From: Oscillospiraceae bacterium
GTDB lineage: Bacteria; Bacillota; Clostridia; Oscillospirales; Acutalibacteraceae
Assembly (NCBI GenBank): GCA_009785335.1
Contig: WQWM01000001.1
Span: 124,001 to 188,000, forward strand
DNA: 64,000 bases
Direction of reading: 5' to 3'
The position numbers and the translations under genes are program-made. The notes beneath the pieces are model-generated. The model was not told where the DNA came from. It saw only the letters and a program-made list of their open reading frames with translations, and searched no databases. Positions 27,735-37,173 of this stretch are shown one piece after another (the first letter of the stretch is position 1; each line of letters begins with the position of its first letter).

Positions 27735-28004
27735 ATGGCTTATAATCCCAACTCGCGTGACCGCGAAGATCGCGACGACCGTCGGCCGCAACGCCGCCGC
27801 CGTCGTAAAGTTTGCTCGTTTTGCGTAGACAAAGTAGAGCATATTGACTACAAAGACGTGGCACGCCTGAACAAATACATCAGCGAACGGGCGAAAATTC
27901 TGCCCCGCCGCATGACTGGCACCTGTGCCAAGCACCAGCGCACCCTCACCACTGCAATCAAACGTGCGCGCATGGTGGCCCTGCTGCCCTACACCGCAGA
28001 GTAA
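27735..28004 (+). CDS. rpsR: 30S ribosomal protein bS18 (Cys-containing)
   Basis: [16 protein letters not shown]...[12 protein letters not shown]. Confidence 0.97.
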   Translation: MAYNPNSRDREDRDDRRPQRRRRRKVCSFCVDKVEHIDYKDVARLNKYISERAKILPRRMTGTCAKHQRTLTTAIKRARMVALLPYTAE

Positions 28005-28057
28005 CGCGTATTAATTTTTTGCGGCGTAATTTACACGACCGAAGCGAAAAATCTAAG

Positions 28058-28202
28058 TTTGTTTGGCGGGTTGCTGTAGTGTGCAGGTTCTGTGCGGCAC
28101 AGCACTGCCAACCATGTCAGGCGGGGAACCGAGCAGCATTCCGCAGACCGTTGCGCGCGCCACAGTCCGCCTGTGCGCTACATCAACTTGCCAAACAAAC
28201 AA
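28058..28202 (+). ncRNA. ffs: Small signal recognition particle RNA
   Basis: ACCATGTCAGG-CGG-GGAA-CCG-AGCAGCATT domain IV; long rod closed by GTTTGGC..GTTG / CAAC..GCCAAAC. Confidence 0.9.
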
Positions 28203-28234
28203 AGCAGTCAACATAAGTTGGCTGCTTTTTCATG
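28203..28234 (+). terminator. Terminator of SRP RNA
   Basis: AGCAGTCAAC-ATAA-GTTGGCTGCT followed by TTTTT. Confidence 0.85.
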
Positions 28235-28301
28235 TTTAACTTGACTTCTCAACTTGCGTATGCTATAATGATGGCAACTTAGATTTGTGGGAGGCATTAC
28301 G

Positions 28302-28883
28302 ATGAAAAAAACACTTTGTTTGTTGCTTTGCATGCTCTTGCTGGTTGCCACACTTGCCTTGCCGGTCTCTGCTCAGGCCGATGTTTCCACCGCTACATTT
28401 AACATCGATCTTCCTTATTCCACCCATATTTCTTCCCGTGGGGAAGACCTAATCATTTCGCTGCAAGCACCTGGTGATTGGGCAATTGTCGCTGTCGCTG
28501 TTGTCAATGACTCCGTGGATTGGTTAACATTTTCGACTACACATGGGCATGGCGACACAGAAATTATCGCTCGCATTGCGCCGAATCAAAGTCATTACCG
28601 TGCCGTCTTGTTGAATTTTACATCTGCCTGCGGCGAAACCCGGCAGATTCACGTTGCGCAATATTCTGGCAGAGCCGATAACAGACTAGCACGCTGGTGG
28701 GGCAGCCTATCTTTCTCGTCTCCGTCTGGTTGGCAATGGGTGCCGTTTGTGTTGCTTGCGCCATTTTATATAATTGCTATGTTTGCAATTACGGTGTGGG
28801 ACTCCCTTCCATATTTCCTGTCGATATTGGCTATTTTGGTTTTACCAATTTTCATGATTTGGGCTTGGTTTTCTATCTGGTAA
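28302..28883 (+). CDS. Secreted/membrane hypothetical protein
   Basis: Signal peptide MKKTLCLLLCMLLLVATLALPVSA; two C-terminal TM helices. Confidence 0.75.
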   Translation: MKKTLCLLLCMLLLVATLALPVSAQADVSTATFNIDLPYSTHISSRGEDLIISLQAPGDWAIVAVAVVNDSVDWLTFSTTHGHGDTEIIARIAPNQSHYRAVLLNFTSACGETRQIHVAQYSGRADNRLARWWGSLSFSSPSGWQWVPFVLLAPFYIIAMFAITVWDSLPYFLSILAILVLPIFMIWAWFSIW

Positions 28884-28910
28884 TTTGCACTAAAAATAAA
28901 CATGCTTGCA

Positions 28911-28938
28911 AAGCAGCCAACACAATGGCTGCTTTTTT
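28911..28938 (+). terminator. Rho-independent terminator
   Basis: AAGCAGCCA-ACACAA-TGGCTGCTTTTTT. Confidence 0.85.
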
Positions 28939-29033
28939 ATTACCAAAAATCGCCATGTAAACACTTGCATAACTTTCCTGCTTTCGCGCACAATACATCT
29001 TGTTACCACAAATTGAAGTGAGGATGATTGCAG

Positions 29034-29573
29034 ATGAAAGCAACCGGAATTGTGCGGCGCATTGATGACCTGGGCCGCGTCGTGATACCAAAAGAAATTC
29101 GGCGCACCATGCGCATACGTGAAGGCGACCCCTTAGAAATTTTCACCGACGCAAACGGTGAGGTTATTTTCAAAAAATATTCGCCTGTGGGCGAGCTTAG
29201 CTCTGCCACCAAGCCCTATGCCGAAGTGCTGTGCCGCAGCGCAAACCTGCCTGTGCTCATCACCGACCGCGACCGCGTGATTGCTTGCGCGGGTCTGAGC
29301 AAAAAAGAAGTACTTGAGCGCCGCCTGACTAGCGCCCTCGAAACGCTCATCGAAAACCGTGCGAGCTTTAACTCCACCAGCGGTGAACGCCTGCGCCCCA
29401 TTGAAGGCTTGGAGCGCGATGCCGCCGTGGCCTATCCCATCATCGGCGGCGGCGATGTGTCCGGCTGTGTGGTCATGCTGCAAGATGAAAACGGCACGCC
29501 GCCCTCCCCCACCGACGTTAAGCTTATTCAAGTGGCCGCCTCCTTCCTCGGCAAACAAATGGAGGATGGCTAG
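29034..29573 (+). CDS. spoVT: Stage V sporulation protein T
   Basis: MKATGIVRRIDDLGRVVIPKEIRRTMRIREGDPLEIF + GAF-like C-terminal domain. Confidence 0.95.
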   Translation: MKATGIVRRIDDLGRVVIPKEIRRTMRIREGDPLEIFTDANGEVIFKKYSPVGELSSATKPYAEVLCRSANLPVLITDRDRVIACAGLSKKEVLERRLTSALETLIENRASFNSTSGERLRPIEGLERDAAVAYPIIGGGDVSGCVVMLQDENGTPPSPTDVKLIQVAASFLGKQMEDG

Positions 29574-29575
29574 CG

Positions 29576-29628
29576 TTTTGCAACTTTTTTAAAAAAAAGT
29601 TGCGCAAAAAACTTTAGTCGCTTCGCGA
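29576..29628. repeat. Dispersed palindromic element, inverted copy of 2036-2095
   Basis: Revcomp reads CGAAGCGACTAAAGTTTTTTGCGCAACTTTTTTTTAAAAAAGTTGCAAAA. Confidence 0.7.
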
Positions 29629-29646
29629 TGACCATTTAAAACACAT

Positions 29647-29685
29647 GAAAAGCCCATTCTCTGCGTGCCAGTGAGTGGGCTTTTC
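29647..29685 (+). terminator. Terminator after spoVT
   Basis: GAAAAGCCCA...TGGGCTTTTC hairpin. Confidence 0.7.
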
Positions 29686-29701
29686 ATTTTATCTAGCTAA
29701 T

Positions 29702-32353
29702 CTAGGTTTTTTTGGTTACTTTTTTTGCAAAAAAAGTAACACGTTTCTTCTTCGCGCGATTAGCCACAATCCCCATCACTTTCTCCAGCTCCAGCACCAC
29801 AGTGGGAATCATCGCAAGGCCAATCACCGCCCACCATTGCCGCCCTGTCATGGCCATAGTGCCAAACAAGGCGTGCAGCGGCGGCAGCGTGACCACCAGC
29901 ACCTGCAAGCCAATGCACAGCACATTGGCGAAGTTCATGCGGCGGTTGCTGAATGGCCCAATGGTCAACAGCGGCCGTGATGAACGCATGCTGTTGGCGT
30001 GCAGCACCTCCACAAAACTTAGCACGGTAAACGCCATAGTGCGGCCGAGCACCACGTCATCGCCGCAAATGCCAAAGATACGCCGCCCCAGCATGAACGC
30101 CAGTAGCGTGACCGCGCCCATGAGAATGCCCTCCATGGCCATGTGCACCGCCATGGTTTTGTCAAAAAAGCTTTGCCCAACCGATTTAGGCGGCTGCTTC
30201 ATGATGTGCGGATCAGCGTCCTCCAGCCCCAGCGCAATGGCCGGCGCGGAATCCGTGACCACGTTCACCCACAACAGTTGAATGGGCAGCAGCGGCGTGG
30301 GTTGACGCATCAACGATGCGGCAAACACAGCCACGACCTCCCCGATATTCGAGCTGATGAGAAAGTGCACAGCCTTTTTGATGTTATCGTAAATTCCCCG
30401 TCCGGCCTGCACGGCATGCACAATGGTGGCAAAGTTGTCGTCCGTCAATATCATATCCGCTGCGCCCTTGGCCACTTCCGTGCCGGTTTTTCCCATAGCA
30501 CAGCCGATATCTGCTGCCTTAAGTGCGGGCGCGTCGTTCACGCCATCGCCGGTCATGGCCACCACATGGCCTTGTGTACGCAGTGCTTTCACAATGCGCA
30601 TTTTGTGCTCGGGCGTTACCCGTGCGAACACACGGCAGCTGCGCAGCCGTTGGTCAAGTTCGCCGTCATTGAGGCGATCTAATTCTGCCCCTGTGATAGC
30701 CGCCTGCGTGCCATCCGCTCCCACCATACCTAGTTCTCGCGCGATGGCAACGGCTGTTGCTGCATGGTCGCCGGTAATCATAATGGGGATAATCCCGGCG
30801 GTTTTGCACACCTGCACGGCATGTTTGGCTTCGCGGCGCGGTGGGTCATGCAGACCCAGCAAACCCACAAACATCAGCTCATCTTCTGTGGCCTGCTGCG
30901 TGCTCGCCACAGGTTTCTGCGCCACTGCAATCACGCGCAGGGCTCGCCCGGCCATGCTCTCCACCTGCGTGGTGATTCGCGCCCGCTCATGTTCGCTAAG
31001 TTTACAGCGCGGCAGCAACACATCCGGCGCACCTTTGGCGATCATCTGCAAGCCCTGCGGCGTGCGACAAACCACACTCATGCGTTTGCGGGTGCTGTCA
31101 AAGGGCAGCTCAAGCAGGCGCGTATAACTCGCTCGCTCCTTCATCACGGCAATGCGTCGCAGCGTGGCTGCCTCCACAATAGCGGTTTCTGTTGGGTCGC
31201 CGGTGAATGTTTGCCTTCGGCGCTGTGCGGCCACTTGTGCGTTGCAGCACAACGCAGCCAGCCGCAGCATCTCTTTGGCGGGCACGCTGCCGGGAATTAA
31301 ATCGCCCGAAAGATCACACTGGTGCGTTACGGTCATCTTGTTTTGCGTGAGCGTGCCGGTTTTGTCGCTGCAAATCACACTGGCACAACCAAGGGTTTCC
31401 ACAGCCGGTAATCGGCGGATAATCGCGTTTTTGCGTGCCATGCGCTGCACACCGATGCTCAGCACCACGGTGACCATCGCAGGCAGCCCCTCGGGAATGG
31501 CTGCTACGGCAAGCGAAATGGCCAGCATAAAGCTCTCCAAGGGCGGCACATGCTGCAAAAAGCCCAGCAGAAAAATCAACACGCTGATGCACATTGCACC
31601 AACGCCCAGCTGTCGGCCCACTTTTTCAAGGCGTTGCTGCAGAGGGGTGGGCGGGGCTTTTTCGTCGCTCAGCATCCGCGCGATTTTCCCCACTTCGCTG
31701 GCCGTGCCCGTTGCCGTCACCACCGCTTTGCCGTGCCCGGTGAGCACCATGGTGGAACTGAGCAACGTGTTGCGGCGATCACCCAACGGGGTTGCTTGCG
31801 CCAGCTGCACATCAGCCAGCTTGCGGCAAGGCAAGCTTTCGCCGGTGAGTGCACTTTCCTGTGTGGTCAGCTCCACCGCCTCAATCAAACGTGCGTCTGC
31901 GGGAATCAAATCACCGGCCGTCAACAACAGGATATCGCCGCGTGCCAGTTGCTCCACCGGCACACGCATGGTTTTGCCGCCACGCAGCACATGCGCCGTG
32001 GGCGCGGTCATTTTGCGCAAGGCCTCGAGAGATTTCTCCGCACGGCCTTCCTGTATCACCCCAATGAGCGCGTTGATCATCACAATGCCGGTGATGATGA
32101 CAGAATCCAGGTAGTCACCGCTGCCGTGAATCAACGCAGACACCGCTGAAATGCCCGCCGCAACCAGCAGCGTAATGACCATGAAATCCTTGAACTGCGC
32201 CAGAAAACGCACAAACCAAGAGCCCCGTTTGCGCGTACTTAAGGTATTGAGTCCATCTTGCGCAAGGCGGCGACGCACTTCATCCAGTCGCAACCCCTCA
32301 GCAGCATCGCTGCCTAGTTTGCGCAGCGTTTCGGCTGATGATAACCAATGCAT
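29702..32353 (-). CDS. P-type cation (calcium-type) transporting ATPase
   Basis: DKTGTLTQNKMTV, GDGVNDAPALKAADIGCAMG, TGES motifs. Confidence 0.93.
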   Translation of the reverse strand: MHWLSSAETLRKLGSDAAEGLRLDEVRRRLAQDGLNTLSTRKRGSWFVRFLAQFKDFMVITLLVAAGISAVSALIHGSGDYLDSVIITGIVMINALIGVIQEGRAEKSLEALRKMTAPTAHVLRGGKTMRVPVEQLARGDILLLTAGDLIPADARLIEAVELTTQESALTGESLPCRKLADVQLAQATPLGDRRNTLLSSTMVLTGHGKAVVTATGTASEVGKIARMLSDEKAPPTPLQQRLEKVGRQLGVGAMCISVLIFLLGFLQHVPPLESFMLAISLAVAAIPEGLPAMVTVVLSIGVQRMARKNAIIRRLPAVETLGCASVICSDKTGTLTQNKMTVTHQCDLSGDLIPGSVPAKEMLRLAALCCNAQVAAQRRRQTFTGDPTETAIVEAATLRRIAVMKERASYTRLLELPFDSTRKRMSVVCRTPQGLQMIAKGAPDVLLPRCKLSEHERARITTQVESMAGRALRVIAVAQKPVASTQQATEDELMFVGLLGLHDPPRREAKHAVQVCKTAGIIPIMITGDHAATAVAIARELGMVGADGTQAAITGAELDRLNDGELDQRLRSCRVFARVTPEHKMRIVKALRTQGHVVAMTGDGVNDAPALKAADIGCAMGKTGTEVAKGAADMILTDDNFATIVHAVQAGRGIYDNIKKAVHFLISSNIGEVVAVFAASLMRQPTPLLPIQLLWVNVVTDSAPAIALGLEDADPHIMKQPPKSVGQSFFDKTMAVHMAMEGILMGAVTLLAFMLGRRIFGICGDDVVLGRTMAFTVLSFVEVLHANSMRSSRPLLTIGPFSNRRMNFANVLCIGLQVLVVTLPPLHALFGTMAMTGRQWWAVIGLAMIPTVVLELEKVMGIVANRAKKKRVTFFAKKVTKKT

Positions 32354-32356
32354 AGT

Positions 32357-32899
32357 TTAGTCTATCCTTTCTCGCAACGTCGGCAGCGGTGGTTGAGTGG
32401 GCAAGTGGCGCAGGCAACTCAACCTAACATATCGCCCAGCTTCGTTGGCAGCATAACTCACCCGATAGCCATATCGTTCAATCGTATGCACACCCCGCAC
32501 AGGCAGCACGCCAACCTGCAACTCGCCCAGCAACCGTTCGGCGCGGTCACCATTAAGCGCTGCAAAGGCTTGCAGCAGATGCAGCGCAGCGGCATAGAAA
32601 TCACGATGCGGCATGTCAGGCAAGCCAGTGAGAGCCGCTGTGTGCACACGTCCACTGGGCAAAACATACACTTCCAGCAGTTCGTTGTTGCCCACAAAAG
32701 CTTGGTAGTTTCGCCCGCCCGCGTCGCCATCCTGCACGATAAAATGCGCTAAATCTAGGTGAGCACGACCCCGCGCGCTATCGTTGAAGCGCTCAGCAAA
32801 CAGATATAAGTCCATGCCGTAGCCCGTACTGCACGCAAACATGGGCACCAGCAAAATTGCACACAAGATGATTAAACTTGCGCGGCACACAACACGCAT
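32357..32899 (-). CDS. Putative lipoprotein
   Basis: LVPMFAC lipobox. Confidence 0.7.
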   Translation of the reverse strand: MRVVCRASLIILCAILLVPMFACSTGYGMDLYLFAERFNDSARGRAHLDLAHFIVQDGDAGGRNYQAFVGNNELLEVYVLPSGRVHTAALTGLPDMPHRDFYAAALHLLQAFAALNGDRAERLLGELQVGVLPVRGVHTIERYGYRVSYAANEAGRYVRLSCLRHLPTQPPLPTLRERID

Positions 32900-32936
32900 A
32901 ATTTCTCCTGTTAGTTGTATTGCGGGGCGCAAAAAG

Positions 32937-32967
32937 CCCCCATGCTTGTATATGCATGGGGGGACAA
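32937..32967 (-). terminator. Terminator of methyltransferase gene
   Basis: CCCCCATGC-N8-GCATGGGGG with T-tract on minus strand. Confidence 0.75.
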
Positions 32968-32978
32968 AGTTATGAGGG

Positions 32979-33740
32979 TTACGAGTGTTGACGTTTTTCT
33001 GCGCACACCAGCAATTGCAGCTCTTTGCTGGTGTGCGGCTTGCCCGTGTAGTCTGAAAACACGCGCAAAATCTCCATGCCGCGTGCTTGCAGAATGCTGG
33101 TCAGTTCATCTTTCGTATATAGACGCGTGGGGTTTTGAGGAACAATAACAGGTGCTTGCGCAACCTCGCCGAGGCGAATGCTGCCGCCGCCGAAGCGCAT
33201 CCTGCGGGTTTCGCCATCCCAGTCAAACGCCGCTAGAGCCAATTCTTTCTCGCCCAATTGCCAATGCCGCTTGGGAAAGAAACGCTGTGCGTGTTCCGCG
33301 TTGCAAATATCCATAAAATGCTTGCCGCCGGGCTTAAGCGCACGTGCAATCACGTCAAAAATCTTCAAGTTTTCTTCATCTGTTTCCAAATAGCCAATCG
33401 CACCATCTGCTAGGTTGAGCACAACATCAAATTCGCTTTCAAACTCCACGGCGCGGATATCTGCACAGATAAACGTTGCGTTCAACCCATGTTTCAGGGC
33501 TGATTCGCTTGCGTCATCCACCAACTCTTGTGTGATATCCACGCCCACAACGCAAAAGCCTCGGCGTGCAAACGCAAGCGCGTGGCGTCCATAACCACAA
33601 GCCAAGTCGAGAATCCGCTCGCCGCCTTGCAGCTGCAACGCTTGGATGATAAATTCCACCTGATTTTCGGTGTCTTCCGTCCACGTTTGATGTTTCATGT
33701 CAAGCGACCAGCCGGTTTTATACCAACATTTATCTTGCAT
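32979..33740 (-). CDS. Class I SAM-dependent methyltransferase
   Basis: ILDLACGYGRHALAFARRG motif I; overlaps gpmI end by 11 nt. Confidence 0.9.
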   Translation of the reverse strand: MQDKCWYKTGWSLDMKHQTWTEDTENQVEFIIQALQLQGGERILDLACGYGRHALAFARRGFCVVGVDITQELVDDASESALKHGLNATFICADIRAVEFESEFDVVLNLADGAIGYLETDEENLKIFDVIARALKPGGKHFMDICNAEHAQRFFPKRHWQLGEKELALAAFDWDGETRRMRFGGGSIRLGEVAQAPVIVPQNPTRLYTKDELTSILQARGMEILRVFSDYTGKPHTSKELQLLVCAEKRQHS

Positions 33741-35244
33741 GAATCAGGCTCTCCCCATCCATCGCGGCTGGCTGCGCAATGCCCATGATGCCAAGCATCG
33801 TCGGCGCAATGTCACACAACCTGCCGCCTGTGCGCAATGTGCAATCGCGCCCAGCTACCAAGAAAGGCACTTCATTCGTTGTGTGCGCGGTAAAGGGCGA
33901 GCCATCGGGCTCTGCCATTTGGTCAGCGTTGCCGTGGTCGGCGGTCAACAGCATAATGCCGTTTTTCGCAGCCAGAGCATCCCACACACGGCCAACGCAA
34001 GCATCCACCGCTTCGGTGGCGGCAACGGCGGCAGCGAAATCACCTGTGTGCCCCACCATGTCGCAGTTGGCAAAGTTCACCACAATCACATCGTATTTAT
34101 CCTGCGCGATGAGCTGTTCGAGTTTTTCCGTCACAACATACGCGCTCATCTCCGGCTGCATATCATATGTGGGCACGTCCGGCGAGTCAATCAGCACGCG
34201 ATCCTCACCGGGATACACCGTCTCCGTGCCGCCATTGAGGAAGAACGTCACGTGTGCGTACTTGGTATACTCCGCGATGCGCAGCTGCGTCAGCCCCTGC
34301 TCAGCAATCACCTGCCCCAGCGGGTAATCAAGCGATTGCGGCGCATAAGCCACTTGCACGTTGGGCATGGTTGCATCATATTGCGTCATGCACACGAAGG
34401 TTAAGTCAAGCATGTTTTCACGCGCAAAGCCATTGAAATCAGGGTCAACAAAGGCGCGGGTGAGTTGCCTAGCACGGTCTGGACGGAAGTTAAAAAATAC
34501 CACGCTATCGCCGTCAACGATAGGCTTGGCATCGTTGGCCACGCCGGGCAGCACGAACTCGTCGGTCACGCCAGCGTCGTAGTTGGCCTGCACATATTCT
34601 CGCCCACAGGTGAATTGCTCGCCTGTGCCATGCACCATGGCATCATAGATTTTCTGCACACGGTCGAACTTGCGCTCACGGTCCATGCCATAATATCGCC
34701 CTGCAACGGTCGCGATTTTGCCACCGAGCTCCTGTGTTTTCTGCCAAAGTTCGCCTAAAAAGTCAATACCCGAAGTTGGCGGCACATCGCGGCCGTCTAG
34801 CAGTGCATGCACGTAAACTTCCGTCAAGCCTTGTTGTTTGGCAAGCTCAAGCAACGCATACAAATGCGTGTTGTGGCTATGCACACCGCCGTCGCTAACG
34901 AGGCCAATCAAGTGCAGGGCAGTGTTGTTTTGCTTGGCTTTGTTGATTGCATCAAGCAGCACAGCGTTGGTGAAGAAGTCACCGTCGTCAATCGCCTTGC
35001 TGATGCGCGTGAGTTCTTGATACACCACACGCCCAGCACCGATGTTTGTGTGGCCAACTTCGCTGTTGCCCATTTGACCCTCGGGCAGACCAACAGCCAT
35101 GCCGCTGGCTTTGATGGTAGTGTGTGGGTATTTGGCGAACAGCTCGTCCAGCCGAGGGGTTTTCGCAGTCGTGATTGCATTCGCGGACGTGGCATCGGCG
35201 ATGCCGTAGCCGTCCATAATGCACAGGCAGATGGGTTGTTTCAT
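33730..35244 (-). CDS. gpmI: 2,3-bisphosphoglycerate-independent phosphoglycerate mutase
   Basis: CLCIMDGYGIAD, MGNSEVGHTNIGAGR, HALLDGRDVPP, TADHGNADQM. Confidence 0.97.
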   Translation of the reverse strand: MKQPICLCIMDGYGIADATSANAITTAKTPRLDELFAKYPHTTIKASGMAVGLPEGQMGNSEVGHTNIGAGRVVYQELTRISKAIDDGDFFTNAVLLDAINKAKQNNTALHLIGLVSDGGVHSHNTHLYALLELAKQQGLTEVYVHALLDGRDVPPTSGIDFLGELWQKTQELGGKIATVAGRYYGMDRERKFDRVQKIYDAMVHGTGEQFTCGREYVQANYDAGVTDEFVLPGVANDAKPIVDGDSVVFFNFRPDRARQLTRAFVDPDFNGFARENMLDLTFVCMTQYDATMPNVQVAYAPQSLDYPLGQVIAEQGLTQLRIAEYTKYAHVTFFLNGGTETVYPGEDRVLIDSPDVPTYDMQPEMSAYVVTEKLEQLIAQDKYDVIVVNFANCDMVGHTGDFAAAVAATEAVDACVGRVWDALAAKNGIMLLTADHGNADQMAEPDGSPFTAHTTNEVPFLVAGRDCTLRTGGRLCDIAPTMLGIMGIAQPAAMDGESLIHAR

Positions 35245-35275
35245 AATATCCTCCGATGTTTTATTACAGAATTCA

Positions 35276-35323
35276 CCCCTTGACAACGCCCTATTATTAT
35301 GGTATAATAGAGGTGTCAAGGGG
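35276..35323. promoter_or_regulatory. Consensus promoter TTGACA-17-TATAAT (+) inside a CCCCTTGACA/TGTCAAGGGG inverted repeat
   Basis: -35 at 35280-35285, -10 at 35303-35308; arms 35276-35285 and 35314-35323. Confidence 0.85.
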
Positions 35324-35415
35324 ATTGACGCTGCCGACAAGGTAGCCCCTCGTGATTTTACAATCCCATAAAGACTAACCGCTGCCTTGGCTACTGGAGG
35401 CGGTTAGTCTTTTTT
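35315..35415 (+). ncRNA. Candidate antitoxin-like small RNA
   Basis: Starts downstream of consensus promoter, ends at 12-bp perfect terminator hairpin + T6; no ORF of note. Confidence 0.65.
35371..35415. terminator. Shared (bidirectional) terminator
   Basis: AAGACTAACCGC...GCGGTTAGTCTT then TTTT on + strand. Confidence 0.8.
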
Positions 35416-35478
35416 ATTGCGTTTGTCTTCTTGGGTCATCAAAAACAAAATAATTGCCATGATAACTAAGTATTCCAT
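35404..35478 (-). CDS. 24-aa hydrophobic peptide, candidate type I toxin (MEYLVIMAIILFLMTQEDKRNKKD)
   Basis: SD GAAAGGGGG 6-8 nt before ATG; consensus promoter upstream; stop codon inside terminator stem. Confidence 0.65.
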   Translation of the reverse strand: MEYLVIMAIILFLMTQEDKRNKKD

Positions 35479-35588
35479 ACGCTCACCCCCTTTCGTTGAC
35501 CGAAATCAACGTCCGGAGGAACTAACCACGCCACAGCGCGCCTGCGGCGGGCAGGTCGCTTCGCTGTGTTCTATTACAGGCTCATAAA

Positions 35589-35617
35589 ATTATAGCACAA
35601 GATTGCGTGGGTGTCAA
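35589..35617 (-). promoter_or_regulatory. Consensus promoter of the 24-aa peptide transcript
   Basis: TTGACA-17-TATAAT on minus strand. Confidence 0.85.
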
Positions 35618-36429
35618 GCGGGCACAAACAGCGGCCGCCAGTCCAACACAATATCCCCTCGCGGGTCAGTGTCATATCTCGCCCAAATGCGCTCAGCTTC
35701 TTCCTCACTAACTGCTATATACATCACAGTTTCCCAGTTATCTCTGCTTTCATGCGTTATATATTGCCGAACATAATGATTCATGTCCTCATCCCAGCTA
35801 TCACGTGAACGAAATCCCACGGCAAAGCGCAGCTGCCCGTCTACAAAATGATAGAGGTCTGTCCAATAGCTGCCCATACGCCCGCCATATTGTATTGCAC
35901 CGCCGGGATGAACGCGCATATGTGTGTTGTTTGATACACCCTTTTGCAACTGCTGCACCGCCACGCCATCAACAATGGAGTACATGTCGAACAATACAGG
36001 AAATCCGCCCGCAAAACGTATGAGCAAATCATCCACGCCATTGCCACTAATATCGTACAGCGCATATTCGATGGGCATTCTCATGCCGCTCCAGCCGATT
36101 GAAATCGCATTTATTTCTTCAAATCCCCACTGCGGTTGCATGACAAAATGTTGCTGCAATGGATTTTCTGCTGCACGCAAGAAAGCGCTCTCAAAGTTTT
36201 CTCTAAAATCTTGTATAAACTCCGCATAAGCCCGCAACACAAACGAAAACGGGTCGGCTTCATCCACCTCAACGGCAATGACAAATGGCTCGGTGACGCG
36301 AGCGGGTTGGGTTGTGGTGGCTTCTTCGGTCGTTTCATCAACATAGGTAGGCAGTTCTTCCCCCACAGGCGCAGCACAAGCCGCCAAAAACAGCAAGGCA
36401 ATCACCAGCGTAAGCACACGTTTCATCAT
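35614..36429 (-). CDS. Putative lipoprotein with Thr-rich linker
   Basis: LLFLAACAAP lipobox; GGAAAGAGG before ATG. Confidence 0.75.
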   Translation of the reverse strand: MMKRVLTLVIALLFLAACAAPVGEELPTYVDETTEEATTTQPARVTEPFVIAVEVDEADPFSFVLRAYAEFIQDFRENFESAFLRAAENPLQQHFVMQPQWGFEEINAISIGWSGMRMPIEYALYDISGNGVDDLLIRFAGGFPVLFDMYSIVDGVAVQQLQKGVSNNTHMRVHPGGAIQYGGRMGSYWTDLYHFVDGQLRFAVGFRSRDSWDEDMNHYVRQYITHESRDNWETVMYIAVSEEEAERIWARYDTDPRGDIVLDWRPLFVPA

Positions 36430-36431
36430 AA

Positions 36432-37148
36432 TCATCCTCTTTCCATTATAAATTGCCAAAGCAAAATTAAACCCATCAACACTGGCTGGTGCGCGAGATA
36501 TACCCAAATGGCACGCCGACCCAGCCACGCAAGCGGTCGGCAGCGCGGTTTCGCCAGCCATTCGGGGAATCGCTCGCGCCACAAGCCCACCGCTGTGCCC
36601 GCCAAGAACAAAAACACCCACGGCAGGAGCGGAAAGTAATCCGCTGTGAACCACGCTGTGCTGGGCACACCCACGATAAACAGCACCAGCGAACGCGTGT
36701 GCGGCAACATGGGCATCACCATGCGCGCGACGACGAACAGTACGCCAAAGCACGCCAGTTGCAGCCACGCGGGGAGTTTATCCAACACCCGGCGCAGCAG
36801 GGCGAACAGCAGAATCGCCGCGGCAAGAAAATGCAGCACGCCAAAGAGGATCTCCAGCTGCATGCCAAACAGTCGCAGCGAGAACGTCACGGCTGTGACG
36901 CCCATGGCGATGCCTGCGAGTATTAGCCCGCGCTTGGTGTTGCTGCGCGAAAATCTGCAGCTAATGCCGCACAGAAAAATAAACGTGCCTGCGATAAACG
37001 GCTGCACGGGCATAGCTGCAGTGAACCACCTCGCCCACGGCTGCAGGCCAAACTCAAAGCCCCACAAAAACAGCGCGTGGTAGCATACCATGGCCGCCAC
37101 GGCAAGGCCGCGCAGCTCGTCCAATGTGTGGTAGCGTTGTGGTTGCAT
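36432..37148 (-). CDS. DUF1624-like (heparan-alpha-glucosaminide N-acetyltransferase catalytic-like) membrane protein
   Basis: RYHTLDELRGLAVAAMVCYH, multi-TM. Confidence 0.75.
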   Translation of the reverse strand: MQPQRYHTLDELRGLAVAAMVCYHALFLWGFEFGLQPWARWFTAAMPVQPFIAGTFIFLCGISCRFSRSNTKRGLILAGIAMGVTAVTFSLRLFGMQLEILFGVLHFLAAAILLFALLRRVLDKLPAWLQLACFGVLFVVARMVMPMLPHTRSLVLFIVGVPSTAWFTADYFPLLPWVFLFLAGTAVGLWRERFPEWLAKPRCRPLAWLGRRAIWVYLAHQPVLMGLILLWQFIMERG

Positions 37149-37173
37149 AAAATTTCCTGCGCTTTCTGAAATA

